64,000 nucleotides of DNA from Paracoccaceae bacterium (GCA_028874915.1 JAPPHA010000060.1:52881-116880), one strand, 5' to 3'; counted from the stretch's first letter, positions 52,353-62,722 are shown. Notes: a model not told the origin generated them from the letters alone. A program made the numbers and translations.

Positions 52353-53398
52353 AAGGGTCGGCACAAGCCAGATACCGAACGATATCAATAGGACTGGCCA
52401 TGCAGTCTTGATCATTCGCCTTTGGCGCGCGAGCCCAACCTCTACCGTAATGGCTGCCGCAGGCTTGAAATGGTCCGTGGACATGGCCGGTTCGTGCCCC
52501 CTGGAGAGAATGAACACCAGTCTTTGCGGCAGCGTGGCGCCGGATCAGCCCGGTCAAACCATCCATTCGCTTGAACCCATGAACCGTATTGACCCGGCCG
52601 GTTCACTGCGAAGGTGTAAGTGAGTGTCATTCTTTCGGTTCTGTATTGTAGCGTCTGAGTTCGGTCATCCCGCGACCCGCTTGCGGGTCTATTCGGGGAT
52701 CGTAAACTTTACTGCGCTTGAACTGTAATGGTGGCTCGCAAAACGCGCGTTGCTGTTGGGTCCCGATTTACCGCCAACGCGCGGAGGGTAATCCTCCTAT
52801 GCCGTTCAGTGGCACCATGAGGGGAATACTGTTCGCCGCCCAACGCAACGAGAAATCGGTTAGTCAGCGAAGGGATTAATCGGCATTGAATTAAACCCGG
52901 ATTCGTCCGCGAAGCACTGGTATTCGTTCGGGCGAGCCGTGCCGATCAAGACCTCGGAGAAGGTCAACGCATCGAAATGTGCAAAATCCACCGTTTTGAC
53001 GCACGAAACGCGCGGCAGGCCGGCCAGTTCCACGGCCCGTCCTAATGAATACAGGCGCTGCATGCGGCGTCAGTTTCGTAGTGAACGGGCGGTTGTGACA
53101 TTGTAATTACTTGACGATCGTGCATGCCTGTTCTTCTCTTCCAATGCCTTGTTACAAAAGTGATAATGTAGTGGAGAACTCCAAAAACCATTGAAACCGA
53201 ATACCTTGATCAACAAGATGAGGGCGTCAAATTCGAAATCGAAAGAGCCGTCCGACTCATTGAAGGCAAGATCCGGAATGTAGCACTCCGGCCACCTGAA
53301 ACGAACCCGGTTCCCGCCCATGGCGATGAGGCAAGGGCCAAACACGAAGGCCGCTTATGCAATCGCGAATTGGATTCTTGCTTGATTTTGAAAGATCT
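52353..53398. other. Gene-poor region left of tRNA-Gly
   Basis: About 1.05 kb with no gene I can support. Minus-strand frames at 52860-53063 (67 codons, containing ELAGLPRVSCVKTVDFAHFD) and 53070-53345 (91 codons) look peptide-like but have no recognised motif, ribosome site or neighbours. It lies between the catabolic island and the tRNA, where integration scars would be expected. No clear inverted or direct repeat was seen. Confidence 0.4.
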
Positions 53399-53473
53399 TG
53401 GAGCGGGCGATGAGACTCGAACTCACGACCCCAACCATGGCAAGGTTGTGCTCTACCACTGAGCTACGCCCGC
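53399..53473 (-). tRNA. tRNA-Gly (anticodon GCC)
   Basis: Minus strand. Acceptor stem GCGGGCG pairs with CGCCCGC; D arm TAGCTCAGTGGTAGAGC; anticodon stem-loop CAACCTTGCCATGGTTG with anticodon GCC; T arm GTCGTGAGTTCGAGTCTCAT with the TTCGAGT loop; discriminator T, with CCA encoded in the DNA. 75 bases including CCA, no variable-arm extension. All arms fold as a normal tRNA-Gly. Confidence 0.95.
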
Positions 53474-54297
53474 AACTCCAGTGAGGGTCTCTAGTCCAGA
53501 CAGTGTTCCGATGCAACCGGATTCTCGCGTATGCTTGACGATTCTGCGGAATTCGGATGGGATTTGCGAGGCAAGTTCGTGAATTCATGGCAACTGAGTC
53601 TTGGCCGTAGAGACCAATGGCGCAGGCTGGATTTGTGCCAGACCTGTCGCCACATTCGGATCCTGCCCGAATTTCGCCTGCGCTCTTGCACTCGGACGAT
53701 GAAGCGGACCGGTCCGTTTGTCCGCCCGTAGGTCCGGTCACCGACCTCAGGGCACATCCGAAGACCGAAACGGAGAGACGGGAGCAAGCGTTGGGCCGAC
53801 ACAGGAGTTCATTGCCGTTCTCGAGTCTGCTGACAAACTTGAATCATATCCAGGCAGGAATCGAAGGATATCGAATGAAGGTCCGGACATCGTGGGCAGG
53901 GCTCATCGGTTGCAAGAGAACGTTGTTGTTTTGTCACCGACCAGGGCCACATTCTGGAAACTGATGAGCCGACATACGGACAGCGGGCGTCCGCAGAACT
54001 TGAAGCCTGCAATGACCTGGCCTAGGAACGCGATTCGAAGACCCGACGATCATCATGGTCGCCTGTGGGCAACCGAACGGAAAACGAATCAAATCAAAGA
54101 CCGGTCGCGCCGTTTCGAATTCGGCCGGAAAGTTATCAGCGGTGAGGATTCCGACGCGGGCAAAAGTTCAGTTTTGGAGTGCATCGTCAGGGCATTGAGA
54201 AGACCGGCAAACAGATATGGGAAGCTATAGACGCGGGTTGCGGCGACATTTGGCGCGCGGATTCAGGTCATGGTTGAGATGAAGGACTGGTCCGTCT
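53474..54297. other. Intergenic region upstream of tRNA and downstream of pyc
   Basis: About 820 bases. The tRNA promoter must lie just right of 53473. Plus-strand frames here (up to 170 codons at 53718) are basic and motif-free, and I do not accept them as genes. No T-run terminator was seen for pyc. Confidence 0.4.
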
Positions 54298-57200
54298 TCA
54301 ACGTTCGGCCGGGCCATATTCCAGCAACAGGTCCTTGGCATCGACCTGGGTTCCCGGCTGAGCGTGGATGGCCTTCACAGTATGTTCGACCTCGGCATAG
54401 ATTCCGGTCTCCATTTTCATGGCCTCGAGATTCAGGAGAAGATCGCCTGGGACAACCTTTTGCCCCACGGTGACGCTCACCGACGTCACGACGCCGGGCA
54501 TGGGTGCCGCGACATGGTCCGGGTTGCCGAATTCGGCCTTGCGTACCCGGGTAGCCGACTTCGCAGCCTTCCGATTCTCCACCCGCACGGTTCGTGGCTG
54601 GCCATTGAGTTCGAAGAACACCCGGACGTAGCCATCGTCATTGGTTTCACCAATTGCCTGCAGAAGGATTTCGAGCGTTTTTCCAGGGTCGATTTCGACC
54701 GAAATCTCCTCGCCGGGTTTCATGCCGTAAAAAAATGTCGGCGTCGGGAGCGTGCGGACCGGTCCGTAGATACGGTGCCGGCCCATGTAGTCGAGATAGA
54801 CCGTTGGATACATCAGGTAACCGTTCAGGTCCTCGTCATCGACCGCAAAACCGTTCATGTCGGCCGAGACCCGGGACCGTACGGCTTCAAGGTCCACCGG
54901 GGCCAGACGGGAACCTGGCCGGTCCGTCATTGGAACCTCGTCCTTGAGGATTCGTCTCCGGATTCGTTCGGGAAATCCCCCGGGCGGTTGACCGAGGTGG
55001 CCCCTCATCATGTTTGCGACCGAGTCGGGAAAGGAGACATCCACATCCGGATTCTGGACCTCCTCGGCAGACAAGCCCTGGCTGACCATCATGAGCGCCA
55101 TGTCGCCGACCACCTTTGAAGAGGGGGTGACCTTGATGATGTCGCCGAACATCCGGTTTGCGTCAGCATAGGCCCGGGCGACTTCCGGCCAGCGGTCGGC
55201 GAGTCCCAATGAGCGGGCCTGCGCCTTGAGATTGGTGAACTGTCCGCCTGGCATGCCATGCAGGTAGATTTCCGACGCCGGTGCCGCGATGCCGGACTCG
55301 AAGGCGGCATACTGTTCGCGAACGCCCTGCCAGTAATCGGAGATCGTACGAATGGCGTCGATGTCGAGACCGGTGTCCCGCTCTGTGCCTCGGAGGGCTT
55401 CCACGACCGAACCCAGACAGGGTTGGGAGGTCCCTCCGGAAAGGGCATCCATGGCGAGGTCGACGGCGTCGACCCCCACGTCGGCCGCGGCCAGGACCGT
55501 GGCCGCGCCGATACCCGAGGTGTCATGGGTGTGGAAATGGACAGGGAGGCCGACTTCTTCCTTCATGGCGCGGACCAGAACCCGGGCTGCGTCCGGTTTC
55601 AGGAGGCCTGCCATGTCCTTGAGCCCGAGAATGTGGACATTGGCGTCTCGAAGGGCCTTGGCCGTATCCACAAAGTACTTGAGATCATACTTGGATGGAT
55701 TGGGACCGGTGAGGTCGCCGGTGTAACATATGGCACCTTCGCAGACTTTCCCGGTGTCGAGAATCGCGTCGATTGCGACCCGCATATTGTCGACCCAGTT
55801 CAGCGCGTCGAACACACGGAATACGTCGACGCCGGTTCTCGCAGCCTGCCGGACAAAAAACCGGACGACGTTGTCGGGATAGTTGGTATAGCCGACACCG
55901 TTCGAGCCCCGAATCAGCATCTGGATCAGGAGATTCGGCATCTTCCGGCGCAGGTCGCGAAGCCGCTGCCACGGGCATTCCTGCAGGAAGCGATAAGCGA
56001 CATCGAAGGTGGCGCCGCCCCAGCACTCCATTGAAAACAGTCCCGGAAGCCGGTGAGCATAGGCGTCCGCGATGTTGATCATGTCGATTGATCTCATGCG
56101 AGTGGCCAGCAGAGACTGATGGCTGTCGCGCATGGTCGTATCCGTCACGAGCAGGCGGGTCTGGCTGGCCATCCAGTCGGTGATCGCCTGGGGGCCATCG
56201 TCGTGAAGGCGTTGTCGAAGTCCGGAAGGAGGTTCGACCGGATCGATCTTCGGGGCCACCGGTGGTTTTGTCCCGGCAGGAGGTAGCGGCCGACCCTCGA
56301 CCTCGGGATTTCCGTTGACGGTGATTTCGGCAATGAAGGTGAGAATCTTGGTTGCTCTGTCGCGCCGACGCCGGAACCGAAACAGTTCCGGTGTCGTATC
56401 GATGAAACGGGTCGTGTAACGGCTATTCTGAAAATCCGGGTGTTTGAGGAGGTTTTCGACGAAGGCAATATTCGTCGAGACGCCCCGGATGCGGAACTCC
56501 CGCAATGCGCGGTCCAGCCGGGCGATGGCCTCATCTGGTGTCGGAGCCCAGGCTGTGACCTTTTCGAGAAGCGAGTCGTAGTGGCGCGTAATCACGGCCC
56601 CCGAATAGGCCGTTCCGCCATCGAGCCGGATCCCCATTCCGGTGGCGCCCCGATAGGCGGTGATTCGGCCGTAATCGGGGACAAAGTTGTCCTGCGGATC
56701 TTCGGTCGTGATTCGGCACTGGATGGCATGGCCATTGAGTGAAACGGCGTCCTGGCCGGGCGTGCCCGTCGCTTCGGCCAGCGTCGCGCCTTCCGCGATC
56801 AGGATTTGGGCCCGGACGATGTCGATGCCAGTGACCTCTTCGGTCACTGTGTGCTCGACCTGGATGCGCGGGTTGACCTCAATGAAATGAAAGCCGCCTG
56901 TCTTGATGTCCATGAGAAACTCGACAGTCCCGGCACCTCGGTAACCGACATGGCGACAAATCCGGACGCCGAGATCACAGACGAGGCGGCGTTGACTGTC
57001 GGAGAGATAGGGGGCGGGTGCCCGTTCGACGATTTTCTGGTTGCGGCGTTGAATCGAACAGTCACGTTCCCAGAGATGGATGACATCGCCTTTGCCGTCG
57101 CCGAGAATCTGCACTTCGACATGGCGCGCTTTCGCGATCAATTTCTCAAGATAACCGTCTCCGTTTCCGAAGGCTGCCAAGGCTTCGCGCCGCCCCTCCC

Positions 57201-57753
57201 GGACATTGGTCTCGAGTTCGTCGGGATCGCCTATGGCCCGCATGCCGCGGCCTCCGCCGCCCCAACTCGCCTTCAGCATGAGCGGATAGCCGATGCCTTC
57301 GGCGAGGTCCCGGACGGCGTCTACGTTCTCCGGGAGGACGTCTGTGGCGGGAACGACCGGCACGTCGGCATCGATGGCCACTCTCCGAGCGCTCGCCTTG
57401 TCGCCAAGTTCCCGCATGGTCTTGGAGTCGGGTCCAATGAAGATCAACCCGGCTTCCACGCATGCATCAACAAATCGGGGGTTTTCCGACAGCAATCCGT
57501 ATCCGGGATGAATGGCATCGGCACCGGACAGCCTGGCTACGCGGATGATCTCATCGATGCTCAGATAGGCTTCAACCGGGCCCATGCCGTCGCCGATCCG
57601 GTAGGCCTCGTCCGATTTGAACCTGTGCAGGCTGAGTTTGTCCTGTTCTGCAAAAACCGCCACGGTTTGCTTGCCCAACTCATTCGCCGCCCGCATCACG
57701 CGGATGGCGATTTCGCTGCGGTTGGCAACAAGGATTTTCCGGATTTCACGCAT
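54298..57753 (-). CDS. pyc: Pyruvate carboxylase
   Basis: 1151 residues, the full length of the single-chain enzyme. Residues 1-450 are biotin carboxylase (ILVANRSEIAIRVMRAANEL, ATP loop GGGGRGMRAIG, FIEVNPRIQVEHTVTEEVTG). Residues about 530-810 are the carboxyltransferase TIM barrel (TTMRDSHQSLLATRMR). A PYC_OADA tetramer domain follows, and the last 75 residues form the biotin carrier with the biotinylated lysine in EAMKMET. It carboxylates pyruvate to oxaloacetate with ATP and bicarbonate, filling the TCA cycle. Single gene. Confidence 0.95.
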   Translation of the reverse strand: MREIRKILVANRSEIAIRVMRAANELGKQTVAVFAEQDKLSLHRFKSDEAYRIGDGMGPVEAYLSIDEIIRVARLSGADAIHPGYGLLSENPRFVDACVEAGLIFIGPDSKTMRELGDKASARRVAIDADVPVVPATDVLPENVDAVRDLAEGIGYPLMLKASWGGGGRGMRAIGDPDELETNVREGRREALAAFGNGDGYLEKLIAKARHVEVQILGDGKGDVIHLWERDCSIQRRNQKIVERAPAPYLSDSQRRLVCDLGVRICRHVGYRGAGTVEFLMDIKTGGFHFIEVNPRIQVEHTVTEEVTGIDIVRAQILIAEGATLAEATGTPGQDAVSLNGHAIQCRITTEDPQDNFVPDYGRITAYRGATGMGIRLDGGTAYSGAVITRHYDSLLEKVTAWAPTPDEAIARLDRALREFRIRGVSTNIAFVENLLKHPDFQNSRYTTRFIDTTPELFRFRRRRDRATKILTFIAEITVNGNPEVEGRPLPPAGTKPPVAPKIDPVEPPSGLRQRLHDDGPQAITDWMASQTRLLVTDTTMRDSHQSLLATRMRSIDMINIADAYAHRLPGLFSMECWGGATFDVAYRFLQECPWQRLRDLRRKMPNLLIQMLIRGSNGVGYTNYPDNVVRFFVRQAARTGVDVFRVFDALNWVDNMRVAIDAILDTGKVCEGAICYTGDLTGPNPSKYDLKYFVDTAKALRDANVHILGLKDMAGLLKPDAARVLVRAMKEEVGLPVHFHTHDTSGIGAATVLAAADVGVDAVDLAMDALSGGTSQPCLGSVVEALRGTERDTGLDIDAIRTISDYWQGVREQYAAFESGIAAPASEIYLHGMPGGQFTNLKAQARSLGLADRWPEVARAYADANRMFGDIIKVTPSSKVVGDMALMMVSQGLSAEEVQNPDVDVSFPDSVANMMRGHLGQPPGGFPERIRRRILKDEVPMTDRPGSRLAPVDLEAVRSRVSADMNGFAVDDEDLNGYLMYPTVYLDYMGRHRIYGPVRTLPTPTFFYGMKPGEEISVEIDPGKTLEILLQAIGETNDDGYVRVFFELNGQPRTVRVENRKAAKSATRVRKAEFGNPDHVAAPMPGVVTSVSVTVGQKVVPGDLLLNLEAMKMETGIYAEVEHTVKAIHAQPGTQVDAKDLLLEYGPAER

Positions 57754-58008
57754 GGGTCGGCCTTTGTCTGTTGGAGCAACGTGAACAGGGCCCGAGGGTC
57801 CGGTTTGGCTTATCGGTGGCCGCGGCCCGGGATGGCGCGAACGGTTGCAGACATTCCGTCACCTCCGGTTTCCGAGTATTTCTGCCACGATTCAAAGCCG
57901 ACAGGTCGTAAGAACCTGGCAAGCGCCCGACCGATTCGCCGTCCATCCGGGTCGACGCGGATCCGTTCCGGGGTTCATGTGACGGGGCATACCCGATAAC
58001 CAAGCGAG

Positions 58009-60360
58009 ATGAACAGAGAAACGCCTTCGATATCGTCCGGCAGACAGGAATCCGGGCCACCCCCCAAGGTGGCGCCATCCTATCTTGACGCTCTCAATCC
58101 GGCCCAGCGTGAGGCCGTCGAGACCCTTGACGGGCCGGTTCTCATGCTGGCCGGCGCCGGTACCGGAAAGACACGGGCGCTGACGACCCGGATTGCACAT
58201 CTGATCAACGCAAGAGGCCTGTTTCCGAACCGAATTCTGGCGGTGACCTTTACGAACAGGGCCGCGCGAGAGATGAAATTCCGTGTCGGACAGCTTCTCG
58301 GGACGGTCGTCGAGGGGATGCCCTGGCTCGGGACATTCCATTCAATCAGTGCGAGGATGTTGCGCCGTCACGCGGCCCTCGCCGGGCTGGAGTCGAATTT
58401 CACAATTCTTGACACTGACGATCAGCTCCGGCTTCTCAAGCAGGTTCTTGAGGCGGAGAATCTGGACCCGAAACACTTCCCTGTACGGCCGCTGGCCGGG
58501 CTCATCGACCAATGGAAGAACCGGGCGTGGGAACCTGAAGATGTTCCGCAGTCCGAAGTGTCCCGGACGTTCCGGCAAGCGCCAACTCTCTATGCCCGCT
58601 ACCAAGAACGCCTGCAGACTTTCAATGCTGTGGATTTCGGCGACCTCCTGCTGCACATGGTCCGGATTCTCAAACGACATGAACATGTGCTCGAAGGTTA
58701 CTGGCACCGATTCCGGTACATACTTGTGGATGAGTACCAGGACACGAATGTCGCGCAGTATCTCTGGTTGCGGCTCCTAGCGTCGGGACACCGTAACATC
58801 TGCTGTGTCGGGGACGACGACCAGTCGATCTACGGATGGCGAGGGGCGGAGGTCGGCAACATCCTCAGGTTCGAGAAGGACTTTCCCGGAGCCAGGGTGA
58901 TAAGGCTTGAGCAGAATTACCGATCGACTCCCCATATTCTTGCCGGGGCTTCGGCGTTGATCTCCCGCAATAGCCAGCGCCTCGGGAAAACGCTCTGGAC
59001 CGACATTGATGACGGCGAACGGATTCGGGTGGTCGACCACTACGACAGCCACGATGAGGCCGCTTGGATCAGTGCCGAAATTGAAGCCTTCAGCCAGGGG
59101 CTGGGGCGTCGGGATGCGATCTCGCTCGACGGAATGGCGATCCTCGTGCGGACGGCCATGCAGATGCGGGTCTTCGAGGACCGTTTCCTGCAGATGGGCC
59201 TGCCCTACCGGGTGATCGGCGGCCCCCGGTTCTATGAACGCATGGAGATCAGGGACGCGATTGCGTATTTCCGCCTCGCGGTTTCGCCAGCCGACAGCCT
59301 GGCATTCGAGAGAATCGTCAATACGCCGCGCCGTGGGATCGGAACCAAGTCTCTCCAGGAGATCTACCGCACGGCCCGGGCTCGTGAAACGTCGCAGGTC
59401 GAGGCTGCGAGATGGCTCGTTGCGGAGGGGGCTTTCACGTCCAGGGCCCGGAACGCGCTTCTGGAATTCATCGCGAATCTCGATCGATGGCGGGCGATGA
59501 TTCGTGACGGCGAAATCCATCACGTCGAAGTCGCCCGACAGATTCTCGACGGAAGCGGTTACACGGGTCATTGGCAGTCCAGCAAGGCACTCGAAGCGCC
59601 CGGTCGGCTCGAGAATCTGAAAGAACTGGTGCAATCGCTCGAGGAATTCGAAAACCTGCAAGGATTTCTCGACCACGTTTCGCTGGTTATGGACAATGAG
59701 CGGGAAACCGGTGAAGCCAAGGTTTCGCTGATGACACTCCATGCCGCGAAAGGGCTGGAGTTTCCTGTCGTCTTCCTGTCCGGATGGGAGGACGGCCTGT
59801 TTCCGTTGCAGCGGGCCATGAACGAGGGCGGCAATGTGGCCCTCGAGGAAGAACGACGGCTCGGATATGTGGGAATCACCCGCGCCGAACGTCATTGCAT
59901 CATCAGCTATGCGGCCCGGCGAGTCATCAACGGAATGTGGAACGACTGCGTTCCTTCGCGTTTCATCGTCGAACTTCCTGAATCCCATGTCGACGGCCCG
60001 GCCCTTGGGCCTGACATGGGCATGACTCCCTATAGGCAAACGATGGGGCGGGAAGGTATCGCGCCACTCGTAGAGGCGGAAACCGGAACCATGTCCGTCA
60101 TGGACACACCCGGATTGAATCGGCTGGAGAAGCGGCGTTCCAAGTACGGCCGTGCGCCATTGCCCGTTCCCGGCCGGAGTCCTGGAGGTGCCTGGAAGAT
60201 TGCCGCCGTGCCGGAGATGCAATTCAGTCGGGGCGATCGTGTCTTGCACCAAAAATTCGGTCGCGGAACGATTCTCGAAATCGATGGCGACAGCATTCAG
60301 GTCGAATTCGACCCTGGTTCGGTAAAGATGATCAAGGCTGGATTCCTGACGCCGGCTTAG
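58009..60360 (+). CDS. uvrD: ATP-dependent DNA helicase, UvrD/PcrA family
   Basis: 783 residues. Helicase motifs in order: LNPAQREAVE (Q), AGAGTGKTRALTTR (I), VDEYQDTN (II), VGDDDQSIYGWRGA (III), LEQNYRSTP (IV), TLHAAKGLEFPVVFLSGWE (V) and YVGITRAER (VI). The C-terminus GDRVLHQKFGRGTILEIDGD is the Tudor-like RNA-polymerase-binding domain found in PcrA/UvrD. It unwinds DNA in repair and clears replication blocks. Divergent from pyc, with a 255-base shared promoter region. Confidence 0.95.
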   Translation: MNRETPSISSGRQESGPPPKVAPSYLDALNPAQREAVETLDGPVLMLAGAGTGKTRALTTRIAHLINARGLFPNRILAVTFTNRAAREMKFRVGQLLGTVVEGMPWLGTFHSISARMLRRHAALAGLESNFTILDTDDQLRLLKQVLEAENLDPKHFPVRPLAGLIDQWKNRAWEPEDVPQSEVSRTFRQAPTLYARYQERLQTFNAVDFGDLLLHMVRILKRHEHVLEGYWHRFRYILVDEYQDTNVAQYLWLRLLASGHRNICCVGDDDQSIYGWRGAEVGNILRFEKDFPGARVIRLEQNYRSTPHILAGASALISRNSQRLGKTLWTDIDDGERIRVVDHYDSHDEAAWISAEIEAFSQGLGRRDAISLDGMAILVRTAMQMRVFEDRFLQMGLPYRVIGGPRFYERMEIRDAIAYFRLAVSPADSLAFERIVNTPRRGIGTKSLQEIYRTARARETSQVEAARWLVAEGAFTSRARNALLEFIANLDRWRAMIRDGEIHHVEVARQILDGSGYTGHWQSSKALEAPGRLENLKELVQSLEEFENLQGFLDHVSLVMDNERETGEAKVSLMTLHAAKGLEFPVVFLSGWEDGLFPLQRAMNEGGNVALEEERRLGYVGITRAERHCIISYAARRVINGMWNDCVPSRFIVELPESHVDGPALGPDMGMTPYRQTMGREGIAPLVEAETGTMSVMDTPGLNRLEKRRSKYGRAPLPVPGRSPGGAWKIAAVPEMQFSRGDRVLHQKFGRGTILEIDGDSIQVEFDPGSVKMIKAGFLTPA

Positions 60361-61139
60361 GCCGGTCAACTCCGAACTGCCGGGACTCGCCGGAGTCTCG
60401 TCTCATTTGCCAATCCGGCCGAGGGCTCACGGCGCTGACCTTTGCGACCGCACAATCTCGTCCCTGCGGCGTCATCCATCTCATCCGTCACGTCGACACT
60501 GACGCGCCGGACGTGTTGTTTGCCTTTTGGAAGCCGTATCGGCAGATCGGAAATGTGACCTCGAACGGAGCTGCCGATGGCGGCGACATCGTCATGTCCG
60601 AGAGTGTAGTCGCAACTCGAGAATGCGAACGGACATTTCAGTGCGCGGTTCGAATCCGGAACGAAGTGTGCATGGCCATCGTCGACTTTCTCGATTCCCG
60701 GGAGAATACCGGACAACGCATCGTTCCGCTCTTGGGTGCTGACGCCCTGACGATTCGGACAGTCGCCGTCGGTGATCGACGGGCCGGCCGCGGGTGATGC
60801 ACCTGGGGGTAGCCAATCCGGTTTCGGGCCCGACCGGGTCGGTCGGCTTGAGTTCCCCCCTTCTCTCAAGGGGTGCTCTCATCACCGGTCTCCAAGAGTG
60901 GTCGCTAGCCATCGGCAGCCGTCGAAATCTGCACCGGAGCGACAGTCCGAACCTACTCGCCGAATTGGAGTCAATCCAGCATGTGCAGGGAGGGCTTTTC
61001 AAGGTCGATGAGAGCCATTACATTTCTTGAGCCAAGTCTGTCGCAGCGCTCATTGGCTCTTGGCATCGTGATTCGGAGTGCACGATTGAATTTTCGTGAG
61101 GGCGCACCTTCAATCTCTCTGACAAAGGAGTCCCAGCAA
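60361..61139. other. Intergenic region, no supported gene
   Basis: 779 bases. Frames on both strands reach 94 to 167 codons (for example 60513-60797 plus, 60366-60869 minus), but I recognise none and they lack ribosome sites. A tRNA-like T-loop string at 60646-60656 does not fold into a tRNA. The acyl-carrier-protein promoter and its AAGGAG lie at the right end. Confidence 0.4.
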
Positions 61140-61367
61140 ATGTCATCCACCGAAGACCGCATCAGAAGTATTGTCAATGACAATCTGGACGTGGGCCGCG
61201 AGCCCAACTTTGACGCCAAGCTCGTCGATTCCGGCGTGTCCTCAGTGGACTGCATCGCCTTCTTTAAGCTTGTGAATGAAGAGTTCAACTTGGGGCTGGT
61301 CGCTGAAGAGTGTCGGCAATTCGAGACTCTGCGTGACCTTGTGAATTTTATCGAAGCACGAGCTTGA
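61140..61367 (+). CDS. Acyl carrier protein
   Basis: 75 residues, acidic, all helical. The phosphopantetheine site is S35 in VDSGVSSVDCIAF, with helix II following (FFKLVNEEFNLGLV). Length and pattern fit a stand-alone acyl or peptidyl carrier. The ATG has AAGGAG ten bases upstream; an in-frame extension to 60981 is not similar. It is not the fatty-acid AcpP (which has DSLD...E rich in glutamate). The only nearby gene is the alpha/beta hydrolase 400 bases on, so a role in a small specialised acyl pathway is possible. Confidence 0.82.
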   Translation: MSSTEDRIRSIVNDNLDVGREPNFDAKLVDSGVSSVDCIAFFKLVNEEFNLGLVAEECRQFETLRDLVNFIEARA

Positions 61368-61773
61368 CAGGGAGTCGAGGTCGAAGCCGTAGTTCCGCTC
61401 AAGAGTCGTTGAGACTGGGTGAACTAGGTTCGACCAAGTCCTGCCTTGAATACAAAATGTTGGTTCGGGAACCCGTGGGCAAGGAGATTGAGTCAGTCAC
61501 GGGCAGTGCCGGGACGCTCAGGTTGCCGCGCAGGACAGCAAGTCGGCTTGACGTGTTCGCGCGAGTGTCCGGCATGGCAATCGCGGCCGACAATCGCCGC
61601 GCGGCAATCGGCCGCGCGGCGCCTGATTGCTTGTCGTGAACTTCCCCGAAGCATGAATCGACCGTGATTCCGTCGACGGGAAATCACTTTTTTGGGAAAG
61701 GTGCTGGAATCCGGGTGACCTTAGAATCTGAACGTTTGCTCCAAGTCGCAGAATAATCGGCGACGCCGCCACG
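61368..61773. other. Intergenic region between ACP and hydrolase
   Basis: 406 bases, no gene supported. Holds the 11-bp inverted repeat listed separately. The region 61640-61740 is less GC-rich and could hold the hydrolase promoter; I could not place boxes with confidence. Confidence 0.4.
61595..61621. repeat. 11-bp perfect GC hairpin
   Basis: CGCCGCGCGGC at 61595-61605 and its exact complement GCCGCGCGGCG at 61611-61621, loop AATCG. Each arm contains GCCGCGCGGC, itself a palindrome. No T run on either side, so as a terminator it would be weak; it could also be a protein site or an mRNA end protector for the carrier-protein gene. Confidence 0.55.
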
Positions 61774-62670
61774 ATGACAGAGGCAGCGTGGGAAATTCCC
61801 GAACCCCTTTCGACGTTTGACGTCCGAGTCGACAAACACACCGTGATTTCGGTGCGGCGGTACGGCAACCCCTCCGGTTCGCGGATCGTCTTGTCCCACG
61901 GGAACGGCCTCGCGGTCGATCTCTACTATCCGTTCTGGTCGCTGCTCTCCGATGACTTCGATCTGATGGTCTATGACCTCAGAAACCACGGCCGGAATGC
62001 CGTTGGTATCCAGCGGGATCACAACATTCCGACATTGATTGCCGACCATGACCTGATTCTGGATGCCATCGTCCGGAAATACGGCGAAAAACCAACCGTC
62101 GGTGTGTTTCATTCGCTCGCGACACTTGTGACACTGCTCTCGTTCAACAACCTGTATTCAGCCCTGATTCTATTCGATCCTCCACTCTGCAAACCTGCGG
62201 CGAGCGAGGCAGAATTCGATGCGGCGGCGGAACGGGCCGCCGCATTTGCGCGGCGGCGGACAGATCGGTTCAAGTCGGAACAGCAGTTTGTCGAGGTCCT
62301 CTCTTTCGTTCCCGGACTTGACCGCGTCGGGCCCGGTGTTCGCGAACTCATGGCACGTTCGACTCTTCGCAGGAGCTCCGACGGGAAGGCATACGAGCTC
62401 CGCTGCCCTCGCGATTACGAGGCTCAGATCGCGGAATACGTGAGGAGCTTTTCGCCTTTGCTGGATTTGACGATGCTGACCTGCCCGACGAAGGTCATCG
62501 GTGCCGATCCGACGTTGCCATACGCGTACCTTCCGACCTTCGACCTGAGCCATGCGTCGGCAGTCGACTATGACTTCGTTCCTGAAGCAACGCACTTCCT
62601 TCAACTGGAACAGCCGGAGCATTGTGCGGGGATGGTTCGGGAGTACCTCGCGAGCCACGGAATTCAGTAG
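61774..62670 (+). CDS. Alpha/beta hydrolase with unusual nucleophile elbow
   Basis: 298 residues. The fold is supported by the oxyanion segment SHGNGLAVDLYYPFW (about 41-55) and VYDLRNHGRN (67-75). The catalytic serine is S114 in GVFHSLAT, where the usual G-x-S-x-G is F-H-S-L-A, so both glycines are replaced. The acid is probably D245 in IGADPT and the histidine is H274 in EATHFLQLEQPE. Such enzymes hydrolyse esters or thioesters. The adjacent carrier protein makes a thioesterase or acyl-transfer role attractive but unproven. No strong ribosome site before the ATG. Confidence 0.8.
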   Translation: MTEAAWEIPEPLSTFDVRVDKHTVISVRRYGNPSGSRIVLSHGNGLAVDLYYPFWSLLSDDFDLMVYDLRNHGRNAVGIQRDHNIPTLIADHDLILDAIVRKYGEKPTVGVFHSLATLVTLLSFNNLYSALILFDPPLCKPAASEAEFDAAAERAAAFARRRTDRFKSEQQFVEVLSFVPGLDRVGPGVRELMARSTLRRSSDGKAYELRCPRDYEAQIAEYVRSFSPLLDLTMLTCPTKVIGADPTLPYAYLPTFDLSHASAVDYDFVPEATHFLQLEQPEHCAGMVREYLASHGIQ

Positions 62671-62722
62671 GTCTCGTGCACGGCCGCCCAGAGGGCATGC
62701 GAAACTGCGGATGCCATCCTGC

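Noticed and set aside
53718..54230. 170-codon plus-strand frame right of tRNA-Gly
   Set aside because: Very basic, no hydrophobic core, no ribosome site and no recognisable motif.
58777..60369. 530-codon minus-strand frame opposite the helicase
   Set aside because: The plus strand has all seven UvrD helicase motifs; the minus frame has none.
60646..60656. GGTTCGAATCC, which looks like a tRNA T-loop
   Set aside because: The flanking bases do not pair as a T stem, and no acceptor, D or anticodon stems can be drawn around it.
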